Assembly (NCBI GenBank): GCA_023436245.1 | Contig: JAEZJZ010000047.1 | Location: forward strand, 1 to 49,302 | Length of the DNA: 49,302 nt | Direction: 5' to 3' | Source: Bacillota bacterium | Lineage (GTDB): Bacteria > Bacillota > UBA994 > UBA5500 | Shown: positions 41,585 through 49,207 of the stretch, in pieces | Position numbering within the stretch: position 1 is the first letter of the stretch | Layout of the letters: every line of letters begins with the position of its first letter | Notes under the pieces: generated by a model | The model's input: only the letters and a program-made list of their open reading frames with translations | Told to the model about the DNA's origin: nothing | The model's database searches: none | Position numbers and translations under genes: made by a program

Positions 41585-43002
41585 TCAGCTTCCACCCCCA
41601 AGGCCGCGAGCAAAGCTTTCTGCACAGCCTGCTCTTCTCCCGGCTGCACTGTCCGCAGGTCGAGCAGCACTTGGTCCTGCCGGATGCGCGTGAAGACAGC
41701 TGTTTCGCCCAGCCTCAGCCTGCTCTCCAGCGCGTCGCTGCTCATGCAGAGCGGGCGCACCGACAGCGCCGAGCTCGGAAACTCATACCCAGGAAGCGAG
41801 CCGCCCCCCACCTGCGCCAAGCTGTCCACCACAGCCACTTTGGCTCGTTCTGTCAGCCTGGCAGCAAGTTGTGATTGCAGCCGCATCGCTCTTTGCCCAA
41901 GCTCAGCTGCGGACAGGGCCAACATGCGCAAGGTGGGAATCTCGGCGACGGCCTTTGCCGGATCACGATAGAGTCGCAGCGTAGCCTCCAAGCCGGCCAG
42001 AGTGAGTTTATCAATGCGCAGAGCCCGAGTGAGCGGATGCTGACGCAAGCGGCCGACAGCCTCTCGCCGACCGACGATGATCCCCGCCTGTGGTCCTCCC
42101 AGCAGCTTGTCGCCGCTGAAGGTGACCAAGTCCATCCCAGCCAGCAAAGACTCCTGGACGGTCGGCTCGTGGATGTGCCCAAGCCGCTCCAAGTCCAGCA
42201 ACACTCCGCTGCCCAGATCTTCGATGGCGAGTAGACCATGCTCATGTGCCAACCGTGCCACCAACTCCCCGGCGACAGCTTCCGTGAAACCGATCACCTG
42301 ATAGTTACTGGTGTGCACCTTCATCAGCGCCGCCGTGGCCGGGGATATGGCCCTGGCATAGTCTTGCAGATGAGTCTTGTTGGTGGTGCCAACCTCCACC
42401 AGGCGACAACCACTCTGCTCCATCACCTCCGGGATGCGGAAGGAGCCGCCGATCTCCACCAATTGCCCGCGCGAAACTACTACCTCCTGCCCCTGGGCTA
42501 GAGCAGCCAATGTGAGCAGGACGGCGCCGGCGTTATTGTTCACAACCAAGGCATCTTCCGCACCGGTCAGTTCCAACAGTAGATCTCGCACGTGTTCGTA
42601 ACGAGAGCCACGCTCGCCACTCTCCACATCCATCTCCAGAGTGGAATATGTGCTGGCCACGTCGGCTATCTGCTGTTTAGCAGATTCCGCGAGCAACGAG
42701 CGGCCCAAATTGGTGTGAATGATCACGCCAGTGGCATTGATCACCGGGCGAAGGCTCGGACGGGCTGCCTGGTACAGACGACCTTGCAGAGCGTTGACCA
42801 AGTCGGTGACAGCCATCTCCAGGTCGGCTGAGCGCCAGGTATCGGTCAAGACCTGCCTGCGCCAGTCATCCAGCAAACTGCGAAGTACCGACACCACCAC
42901 GGGGTGGCCAAACCGAGCAACCAACTCCTGCACTTCCGACTGCTTCAGCACTATGTCCACTGCCGGCAGCCGCCGCAGCAGTGCCTGTCTATCGTTTATC
43001 AA
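41581..43002 (-). CDS. selA: L-seryl-tRNA(Sec) selenium transferase SelA
   Basis: A 473-residue PLP enzyme that converts seryl-tRNA(Sec) to selenocysteinyl-tRNA using selenophosphate. Motifs include VINATGVIIHTNLGRSLL, MDVESGERGSRYEHV, and the PLP lysine at 299 in DLVTFSGDKLLGGPQAGI. The start is TTG 43002, 7 nt after AGGGGG. It lies 11 bp downstream of trxB and overlaps selB by 4 bp. Confidence 0.96.
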   Translation of the reverse strand: MINDRQALLRRLPAVDIVLKQSEVQELVARFGHPVVVSVLRSLLDDWRRQVLTDTWRSADLEMAVTDLVNALQGRLYQAARPSLRPVINATGVIIHTNLGRSLLAESAKQQIADVASTYSTLEMDVESGERGSRYEHVRDLLLELTGAEDALVVNNNAGAVLLTLAALAQGQEVVVSRGQLVEIGGSFRIPEVMEQSGCRLVEVGTTNKTHLQDYARAISPATAALMKVHTSNYQVIGFTEAVAGELVARLAHEHGLLAIEDLGSGVLLDLERLGHIHEPTVQESLLAGMDLVTFSGDKLLGGPQAGIIVGRREAVGRLRQHPLTRALRIDKLTLAGLEATLRLYRDPAKAVAEIPTLRMLALSAAELGQRAMRLQSQLAARLTERAKVAVVDSLAQVGGGSLPGYEFPSSALSVRPLCMSSDALESRLRLGETAVFTRIRQDQVLLDLRTVQPGEEQAVQKALLAALGVEAE

Positions 43003-43013
43003 AACAAGTCCCC

Positions 43014-43949
43014 CTACCGCTTCCGATTGTCCAAGTAAACTTGAGCCGATACTCCCGCCAGAGCGCCGTCTCCCACAGCTGTCGCCACCTGGCGCAGGCT
43101 CTTCTGGCGAATATCGCCGGCAGCAAAGACGCCAGGCAGGTTGGTACGCAGATCGTCGTCGGTCAGAACGTATCCCAGCTGGTCCATATTCACCTGCCCG
43201 ACAAAGGCCTCATTGTTGGGTGAGAGTCCCACATAGACAAAGACGCCGGCCACAGAGAGGGTGCTTTCCTCCCCCAGTTGCGTCTGACGCAGGCGCACCC
43301 CGGTGACGACGTTCTCGCCCAAGATCTCTTCCACCACGGTATTCCAGTGAACTTGGATTTGTGGGTGCTCCAGTGCCTCAGCCTGCACCACGGCGGTCGC
43401 CCGGAGTGCATCGCGCCGGACCAGCAGGTGTACCTTGCTGGCAAACCTGGTCAGGTAAACGGCTTCCTCGACGGCAGAATCACCACCTCCAACAACGGCT
43501 ACTTCCTTACCCCGATAAAACGCGCCATCGCAGACAGCGCAGTATGAGACTCCCCGGCCGCGCAGTCGGTTTTCGCCGGGCACTCCCAGCAGGCGAGCCC
43601 TCGTGCCGGTAGCCAGGATGACAGCAGGAGCCATCAACTCTCCATCGGTCGTGCGCACGCGCTTCAGGCTGTCGCCAAGACCTACTTCGGTCACTTCCGC
43701 CAGCCGAAACTCTGCCCCAAAGTGCTGTGCCTGTTCCAGCATGGCGAAGCTCATCTCCAGTCCGCCTACTCCGGTTGGGAACCCAGGGTAATTTTCGATG
43801 CGATCGGTGGTCGCAGCCTGCCCGCCAGCCGACAGACGCTCGAGAATGACAGTGCGCAGGTTTGCCCTTGCAGCATAAAGCCCGGCAGTGAGCCCGGCCG
43901 GGCCGCCGCCAATGATGATCAGATCGAACTCTTGCGTGTTGTTGTCCAT
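43014..43949 (-). CDS. trxB: Thioredoxin-disulfide reductase (second copy)
   Basis: A 311-residue FAD/NADPH enzyme of normal length. FAD motif GGGPAGLTAGLYAARANLR, redox pair C137-A-V-C140, NADPH motif GGGDSAVEEAVYL, and GVFAAGDIRQKSLRQV at the end. Unlike the grd-operon copy it has no C-terminal extension. It is encoded 11 bp upstream of selA. Thioredoxin reductases can reduce selenite, so it may support selenium assimilation as well as general thiol balance; that link is inference from position. Confidence 0.93.
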   Translation of the reverse strand: MDNNTQEFDLIIIGGGPAGLTAGLYAARANLRTVILERLSAGGQAATTDRIENYPGFPTGVGGLEMSFAMLEQAQHFGAEFRLAEVTEVGLGDSLKRVRTTDGELMAPAVILATGTRARLLGVPGENRLRGRGVSYCAVCDGAFYRGKEVAVVGGGDSAVEEAVYLTRFASKVHLLVRRDALRATAVVQAEALEHPQIQVHWNTVVEEILGENVVTGVRLRQTQLGEESTLSVAGVFVYVGLSPNNEAFVGQVNMDQLGYVLTDDDLRTNLPGVFAAGDIRQKSLRQVATAVGDGALAGVSAQVYLDNRKR

Positions 43950-43984
43950 TTTCCTATCTCTCCCCCATAATCATGTAGCAAAGA

Positions 43985-44009
43985 AAAAACCCGGGCTGAT
44001 CCCGGGCTG
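43985..44009 (-). terminator. Terminator after the CopZ-like selenoprotein gene
   Basis: On the minus strand AGCCCGGG-ATCAG-CCCGGGTT with a run of six T. It separates fur-csoR-copZ from trxB-selA-selB. Confidence 0.88.
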
Positions 44010-44018
44010 GAAGCAGAG

Positions 44019-44228
44019 CTAATCCTTGACGTCGTATCCCGCCTCCGTAATGGCACCTTTCAGATGATCCATCGACAACTTGCCATCATCATATCGCACC
44101 TTCACCTGCCGGGAAGCTAGATCGACATCAACAGCCTGCACACCATCCAGACCGGACAGTGCCCGCGTGACTGCGGTCTTGCAGTGGCCTCACGTCATGC
44201 CTACCACCTGTAGAATTACCTCCTGCAT
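44019..44228 (-). CDS. CopZ-like heavy-metal-associated (HMA) chaperone, putative selenoprotein (UGA in metal site)
   Basis: A 69-residue HMA-domain protein too short and interrupted to be called normally. ATG 44228 follows AAGGAGGTTCGGCA and encodes MQEVILQVVGMT, then UGA (44190-44192, codon 13), then GHCKTAVTRALSGLDGVQAV. The C-terminus is SRQVKVRYDDGKLSMDHLKG ending TEAGYDVKD. The family metal motif GMTCxxC is present with UGA exactly in place of the first Cys (GMT-U-GHC). Everything else is intact: ribosome binding site, frame, and a terminator 10 bp on. Four nt after the UGA, ACUGC-AAGACC-GCAGU can form a hairpin. It follows csoR, whose product is a likely copper-sensing repressor. The family is certain; Sec insertion is a strong inference given the selenium genes next door. 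Confidence 0.87.
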
Positions 44229-44292
44229 TGCCGAACCTCCTTCTCACTTATCGTCAATGGTTTGACCTGACAGTTTCTCCTTTATACAGAGT

Positions 44293-44571
44293 CTATTTCA
44301 AGAACTTGGCGAGAACGTCCATCAGTTCGTCAATCGCCTCATCGCCTTGACCGGTGACGATAGCGGCGCGCAAGCAGCCGCGAGTGTGCCCCTCGATCAG
44401 TGCCAGCCCCACCTTGTCCAGGCCGGCCCGCACGGCTGCCAGCTGCACCAGCACATCCACGCAATAACGGTCTTCGTCCACCATGCGTTGGATACCCCTG
44501 ATCTGGCCTTCAATTCGTTTCAGGCGACGAATCAACGCAAGCCTGTCGTCAGCGTAACCAGTGTCAGTCAC
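44293..44571 (-). CDS. csoR: CsoR-type metal-sensing transcriptional repressor
   Basis: A 92-residue all-helical repressor of the CsoR/RcnR family. Copper-sensor ligands are visible as C37, H62 and C66 (RYCVDVL ... EGHTRGCL), equivalent to the Cys-His-Cys set of Cu(I)-binding CsoR. The start is GTG 44571, 7 nt after GGAGG, and overlaps the fur stop as GTGA. A longer in-frame start at 44601 lies before that site and is unlikely. It presumably represses the downstream copZ-like gene when copper is low. Confidence 0.92.
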   Translation of the reverse strand: MTDTGYADDRLALIRRLKRIEGQIRGIQRMVDEDRYCVDVLVQLAAVRAGLDKVGLALIEGHTRGCLRAAIVTGQGDEAIDELMDVLAKFLK

Positions 44572-45026
44572 TGCCTTGCCTCCTGCCGTTTTGCCTGGCA
44601 CTGCTGACAGTAGCCAAAGAAGCGCAAGCTGTGGTCTACCACCTGAAAGCCGCTTTCTCGTCCGATGGTATCTTCCAGATCCTCCAGCAAGTCTTCGCTG
44701 AACTCAAAAATCGTGCCGCAATCCAGGCAGATCAGATGATGGTGATAGTGCCTGTCTCTGTCCAGGCTGAACTCGTACCTACGCCCGCCGGTGCCAAAAT
44801 CCAGGCGGGAGACCAGGCCCAGTTCCTCAAACAGGTCGAGGCTGCGGTAGATAGTGGCCAGGCCGATGTCGGAATAGTGATCACGAGTGCGATCGTAGAT
44901 ATCTTCTGCAGTCAGGTGTTCATCCTTGCTCTGCATCAAAATCCGCAGTACAGCTTCCCGCTGTGGGGTAAGGCGCAGGTCTTTCTCTTTCAACAGCTCG
45001 CGCACGCTAGCCACTGCCTTCTTCAT
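44568..45026 (-). CDS. fur: Fur family metalloregulator
   Basis: A 152-residue ferric-uptake-regulator family protein. The N-terminal winged helix contains LRLTPQREAVLRIL and IGLATIYRSLDLFEELGLV. The metal-binding domain has DRHYHHHLICLDCGTIFEF, and two CxxC pairs (CLDC and CQQC) form the structural zinc site. ATG 45026 gives the usual N-terminus; a TTG at 45044 after AGGAG is an alternative. It overlaps csoR by 4 bp. Which metal or signal it senses (Fe, Zn, Mn, peroxide) cannot be settled from sequence. Confidence 0.92.
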   Translation of the reverse strand: MKKAVASVRELLKEKDLRLTPQREAVLRILMQSKDEHLTAEDIYDRTRDHYSDIGLATIYRSLDLFEELGLVSRLDFGTGGRRYEFSLDRDRHYHHHLICLDCGTIFEFSEDLLEDLEDTIGRESGFQVVDHSLRFFGYCQQCQAKRQEARQ

Positions 45027-45145
45027 CGTTTCACCACTTTCCAACAGGCTCCTGCCTGTATCAGACTATTCCCGGATTGCCGAAGAGCTAAACGCTCCTT
45101 CAGGCATTCGCCACCGATGCCGCCTAATCCTGCCGCATCGGGCCG

Positions 45146-45183
45146 GGAAAAAGCAGTCCGCCTGACCAAAGGTCGGCGGACTG
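45146..45183 (-). terminator. Terminator of the response regulator gene
   Basis: On the minus strand AGTCCGCC-GACC-ttt-GGTC-a-GGCGGACT followed by GCTTTTTC, with one bulged base, 5 bp after the stop. Confidence 0.85.
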
Positions 45184-45187
45184 AGTG

Positions 45188-46507
45188 TCAGTTACTGATG
45201 CGGCTCACCGCCGCCCCTAGATTACCAAGTAGCCGGCTCACAGTCTGCATCAACTGCGTGGCGCTGAATGGCTTCACCAGGAACGCATCGGCGCCCGCCT
45301 CTGTGGCCTCTTCGGCCTGGGCGGTGGCAGACACCATCAACACCGGAATGGAACTGGTTGTTTCATCTGCTTTCAACCGACGGCAGAAGGTGAACCCGGA
45401 GGTTCCCGGAAGCATCACGTCCAGAATCAGCATGTCGGGACGGCGCAAGCGCATTGCCTGAATGGCGGCCACTACACTCCCAGCCAGCAGCACGCGGTAA
45501 CCTTTGTGCTGCAGGTTTGCCTGCAGAATCGCTGACAACAGTCGGTCATCCTCTACCACCAGAATATACTTTTGTTGGCTACCGTCGGCCCGCTCAGGCT
45601 CAACTGACTTAGCACAGTCTGGACAGGGCCGCGTGTCCTTCACGTAGACGCTGCCCGGAAGGCTCTTGGCTTGATGCTTGATTCCGGCCGCCAGTTCACC
45701 AACTTCCCAATGACTGGAGATAACTCGTTGTTCGTTGCTGACCACGGCGATGGACAAAGAGATCACGGGCATACCGGGTGCTCGGTCGTCATAAAGGCAC
45801 TTGACGTCTTGATCGAATCGCTTGATGATTTCCCGGCAAAGGGCATCGGTGCGATCTGGGGTGCAGATCACCACAAAGTCGTCGCCGCCAATGTGGCAAA
45901 CCAGGTCGCCTTCATTGCCCAGGCGCTGCTTCACCTGCTGCAAGATGTATGCCAGCAGCTTGATCGCCTCGTCACCTTGAAGAAAACCGTAGACATCGTT
46001 ATAGGTTTTGAAGTTGTCCAAGTCAACATAGAGCACTGCAAACGGCTGCCGACTCTCCACCCGCCGCTGCAGTTCCTCGTCAATCATCACATTCCCCGGC
46101 AGGCCGGTGAGCGGGCTCAATGAACGCGCCTGACGCGCACGCCGCAGGTGCGCCATCACGCGGGCCAGTAGCTCGGCCGATTCAAACGGCTTCGTCATGT
46201 AATCGTCCGCGCCGACCTCTAGACCCTTTACCTTATCGGCGACCGAATTGCGGGAACTGAGCAGAATCACCGGCAAATGGCTGGTGCGGGTGTTGTTGCG
46301 CAACTGGCGCACCACTTCCAGGCCATCCATGTCCGGCATCACGACATCCAGCAGAACGAGGTGAAAGTCTTCCTGCGCAGCCAGCTTCAGTGCAGTCAGT
46401 CCCGTGGATGCAGCAGAAACTGCATAGCCGGCCTGTTCCAGGCAGCTACGCAGTACATTGACCATGAAGCGATTGTCATCAACCACCAAGATTCGCTTTT
46501 GTTCCAT
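45188..46507 (-). CDS. REC-GGDEF-REC response regulator (PleD-like, degenerate GGDDF)
   Basis: A 439-residue regulator. The first receiver domain (residues 1-120) has phospho-Asp in VLLDVVMPDMDG and KPF. A GGDEF domain follows, with LTGLPGN, YVDLDNFKTYNDVYG and the signature HIGGDDF. The third part is a second receiver (MLILDVMLPGTSG, VKPF). GGDDF replaces the catalytic GGDEF/GGEEF, and there is no RxxD inhibitory site just before it, so cyclic-di-GMP synthesis is doubtful. A CPDC pair lies in the linker before the second receiver. ATG 46507 follows GGAGGAG; an upstream in-frame start lacks a site. No histidine kinase is adjacent. Confidence 0.87.
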   Translation of the reverse strand: MEQKRILVVDDNRFMVNVLRSCLEQAGYAVSAASTGLTALKLAAQEDFHLVLLDVVMPDMDGLEVVRQLRNNTRTSHLPVILLSSRNSVADKVKGLEVGADDYMTKPFESAELLARVMAHLRRARQARSLSPLTGLPGNVMIDEELQRRVESRQPFAVLYVDLDNFKTYNDVYGFLQGDEAIKLLAYILQQVKQRLGNEGDLVCHIGGDDFVVICTPDRTDALCREIIKRFDQDVKCLYDDRAPGMPVISLSIAVVSNEQRVISSHWEVGELAAGIKHQAKSLPGSVYVKDTRPCPDCAKSVEPERADGSQQKYILVVEDDRLLSAILQANLQHKGYRVLLAGSVVAAIQAMRLRRPDMLILDVMLPGTSGFTFCRRLKADETTSSIPVLMVSATAQAEEATEAGADAFLVKPFSATQLMQTVSRLLGNLGAAVSRISN

Positions 46508-46740
46508 TTTCCGCTTAGCTCCTCCAAAATGCCTGAGGCTGGTCGCACGTCGACAGAATTGGCTTGCGGGACAATATCCCAAGCAAAACTCGTGTTCACC
46601 AAATATGCCGCCTTATCCTCCCTGATCTTCGGAAAAAGTGAAAATTCTTCAGGGATCGTGCAACCTGCGCGCCTGATGGTGCGTCTAAAAAGGTTTAGTA
46701 TCGCCGGATCTCAGGCTTAAGACCAGAAGCGCAACTGTGT
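46508..46740. other. Intergenic region upstream of the response regulator
   Basis: About 230 bp between chrA and the response regulator gene. Apart from the ribosome binding site near 46520 and a short imperfect inverted repeat (CCTGA...TCAGG, near 46620-46655) I see nothing assignable. Confidence 0.4.
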
Positions 46741-47304
46741 CTAGCGGCGGAAGAAACCGGTAATCACTTGACTGAACGATCCTTCAACTGCACCGTAGGC
46801 AATGGTCACCAGGATGACGTAGACCGGGTTGATGCGCAGGAACTGCAGTGTGATGAGCGCCAGTCCAGCCAGCACGTAAGCGGCAACTCCGGGAGCAAAA
46901 GCGCTCCCCCAGAGACCAAAGACCACTTGGGCCAGGAGCACGATCACCACCGGTTTGATTGCCCGCACAATCCCCTGTACGGCCGGCACACTCTTGTACT
47001 TGCCAAGCAGCGTAAGCATGATGATCATCACAATCAGCGACGGCAGTATTAAGGCGGCGCAGCTGACGATCGCCCCAACCACACCGGCCACCCGGTAGCC
47101 AATGAATCCAGACATCTTGGTGGCAATCGGCCCCGGCAAAGCATTGCCGACCGCCAGAGCATCTGCAAACTCGTCTGCCGTCATCCACTTGAAGTTCTGC
47201 ACGGCTTCAATTTGCACCAAGGGGATGAACGATGGCCCGCCACCGAAGCCAAGCACACCCACTCGCACAAACGCCACCACTAGTTGCCACAGTCTCAGAA
47301 ACAC
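46741..47304 (-). CDS. chrA: Chromate transporter family protein, single-domain (short ChrA)
   Basis: A 187-residue membrane protein with about five or six spans. It carries the CHR family N-terminal signature VGVLGFGGGPSFIPLVQIE and EFADALAVGNALPGPIATKMSGFIGY. Short CHR proteins usually act as pairs encoded side by side; only one half is seen here, so a partner may be elsewhere or it may homodimerise. GTG 47304 follows GGAGGAG. It lies 35 bp after the E1-like gene in the larE-thiF-chrA run. Chromate as the true substrate is doubtful for many members. Confidence 0.85.
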   Translation of the reverse strand: MFLRLWQLVVAFVRVGVLGFGGGPSFIPLVQIEAVQNFKWMTADEFADALAVGNALPGPIATKMSGFIGYRVAGVVGAIVSCAALILPSLIVMIIMLTLLGKYKSVPAVQGIVRAIKPVVIVLLAQVVFGLWGSAFAPGVAAYVLAGLALITLQFLRINPVYVILVTIAYGAVEGSFSQVITGFFRR

Positions 47305-47339
47305 GCTGGAACTCCTCCGATCATATTCTCTATTTCTCT

Positions 47340-48353
47340 CTAGCCCAAATATCGAGTGTAGATCGACAAAGCAAGGTTAGGGTCGTTGGTGCCCTTAATC
47401 AACGCCCGCCCGTCGCCGAAGAGCGTAATCGATTGCTCGGAATGCGCTGGTGAAAAGCGTAAGGTGAAGCGCGTCTGCTCGACATCGCCCAGACCGGCCA
47501 GCCTGCGGCTGAGGGCAGCAAAATCTGGTGCAGAGCCGTCGCTCGGCCAGACCTGAACCATATCCCGACCGCACAGGGCAATTGCCTCCCGCCCGTGACG
47601 CCCTTGCAGAAAATCCCTATTTCCCAGCCGGCAGGCTGGGCAGGCTGGATCAGCTGGCAGAGCCAGTTCGCGCCATGCTCCAGTCCACAGATTGAACTCC
47701 ACCAAAGGCAACGGTACAGTCGCCGCGTCCACGAGCAGATGAATGGCCTGCGTGGCCTGGAAAGAGGCCACCGCGGCCGTAACCCCGCCGAGCACCCCGA
47801 CCAGATCGCAAGTATCTAGCTGCCCAGCGGCCGGCAGCTCAGGCACCATGCACCGGAAACAAGGGGTGCGTCCCGGGATGATGGGCATCACCATGCCAGT
47901 AGTGCCCAAAGCCCCGCCATAGACCCAGGGAATCTCCAGTTCCAGCGCGACGTCATTGATCAACAAGCGAGCGAGATAGTTGTCCGTGCCGTCAAGCAAC
48001 ACGTCCGCGCCCGCCAAGAGCTCGGGCGCATTGCGATAGTTCAGATCCGCCGTGACGGCCGTGACCTGAATTTCGCTGTTGATCTCCAGTAGATGCCGCC
48101 GCATTGCCTCCGCCTTCGGCAACCTCTGCTCTACGTCCCGTTCGGTGTATAGCATTTGCCGTTGGAGATTGGTCAACTCCACCAGATCGCGATCAATCAG
48201 AATCAGGTTCCCCAAGCCCGCCCGGGCCAGGATCTCGCCGCTGACCGACCCGAGTGCGCCACACCCGATCACCACGGCTGTCGACTGCCGAAGCTTTGCC
48301 TGTCTGACCGGCCCTAATTCGGGCAAGACCGTCTGTCTGGCATATCTATCCAT
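47340..48353 (-). CDS. ThiF/MoeB/HesA family E1-like adenylyltransferase
   Basis: A 337-residue enzyme that adenylates the C-terminal Gly of a ubiquitin-like sulfur carrier (ThiS or MoaD type). Nucleotide motif is VVIGCGALGSVSGEILARAG, then LIDRDLVELTNLQRQ, the DGTDNYLAR substrate segment, and zinc pairs PCFRCM and CPACR. About 90 residues follow (ALCGRDMVQVWP...TRFTLRFSP), the extra domain seen in many Firmicute ThiF/MoeB proteins. It starts 2 bp after the larE stop. No sulfur-carrier gene is nearby, so thiamine or molybdopterin synthesis cannot be chosen between. Confidence 0.87.
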   Translation of the reverse strand: MDRYARQTVLPELGPVRQAKLRQSTAVVIGCGALGSVSGEILARAGLGNLILIDRDLVELTNLQRQMLYTERDVEQRLPKAEAMRRHLLEINSEIQVTAVTADLNYRNAPELLAGADVLLDGTDNYLARLLINDVALELEIPWVYGGALGTTGMVMPIIPGRTPCFRCMVPELPAAGQLDTCDLVGVLGGVTAAVASFQATQAIHLLVDAATVPLPLVEFNLWTGAWRELALPADPACPACRLGNRDFLQGRHGREAIALCGRDMVQVWPSDGSAPDFAALSRRLAGLGDVEQTRFTLRFSPAHSEQSITLFGDGRALIKGTNDPNLALSIYTRYLG

Positions 48354-48355
48354 GG

Positions 48356-49171
48356 CTAGCCTCGCTGTCCCTGGGGCAGTGCCTCATTCATGGCCCCGGT
48401 GCGGTAGCCCTGCAAGTCCATGGCGATGTATCTGAAGCCCAAGGCGTGAAACGCCGGCAGTAGCTCATCTCTTCTGTTGATCAGCTCGCCCATTTCGTCG
48501 GGAAGCACTTCAATGCGTGCTATGCTGCCGTGGTGACGGACTCGATACTGAGTCAATCCCCAGGACTTGAGCAGTTCCTCTGCCTGCTCGATCTGCGCGA
48601 GCTTCTCAGCGGTCACCTGGTCCCCATAAGGAAACCGGGATGCAAGACAGGCCATGGACGGTTTGTTCCAAGTAGGCAAACCCAGTTCACGCGAAAGCTG
48701 GCGGATATCTGCCTTGGTCAGGCCGGCCTCTTCCAACGGACTGCGGACTCCCAGCTCCCGGCAGGCCTGTTTACCGGGGCGATAGTCCTGGAGATCGTCC
48801 AGGTTTGAGCCGTCGACGACAACACTGAGCCCTCGCGATGAGGCGATCTGCTGCATCTGCGAAAAGATGGCCTTCTTGCAGTGATAGCAGCGGTCTGGAG
48901 GGTTCTCTCGAAAAGCCGGCGTGTCCAAGAGCAATGGGTTCAAGCGCAGCAACGGCACGCCCATGCTGGCGGCAAGAGTGTCCACCTCGGTCTGCTCGCT
49001 CGCCGGGTAGATCTTCCCGCCGGCATGGACAGCCAGCAGGTTATCCGCGGGCAAGATATCGCTCGCCACTTTCAGCAGAAGAGTGCTGTCCACACCGCCC
49101 GAAAATGCCACGACTACGCTGCCCAAACCGCGCAGAATGTTCTCCAATGCCTGCAGTTTTGATTGCAGCAT
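48356..49171 (-). CDS. larE: ATP-dependent sacrificial sulfur transferase LarE
   Basis: A 271-residue PP-loop enzyme: VVVAFSGGVDSTLLLKVA is the ATP pyrophosphatase motif. KPSMACLASRFPYG carries the Cys that, in the lactate racemase system, donates its sulfur to the nickel-pincer cofactor and becomes dehydroalanine. CYHCKK and DGSNLDDLQDYRPG are also typical. ATG 49171 follows AAAGGCGGG; longer in-frame starts run into repeat DNA. LarB, LarC and LarA genes are not in the window; the adjacent E1-like gene suggests a sulfur-handling role. Confidence 0.9.
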   Translation of the reverse strand: MLQSKLQALENILRGLGSVVVAFSGGVDSTLLLKVASDILPADNLLAVHAGGKIYPASEQTEVDTLAASMGVPLLRLNPLLLDTPAFRENPPDRCYHCKKAIFSQMQQIASSRGLSVVVDGSNLDDLQDYRPGKQACRELGVRSPLEEAGLTKADIRQLSRELGLPTWNKPSMACLASRFPYGDQVTAEKLAQIEQAEELLKSWGLTQYRVRHHGSIARIEVLPDEMGELINRRDELLPAFHALGFRYIAMDLQGYRTGAMNEALPQGQRG

Positions 49172-49207
49172 CAGCAACCCGCCTTTCATTTGGTGATGAG
49201 CATTCAG

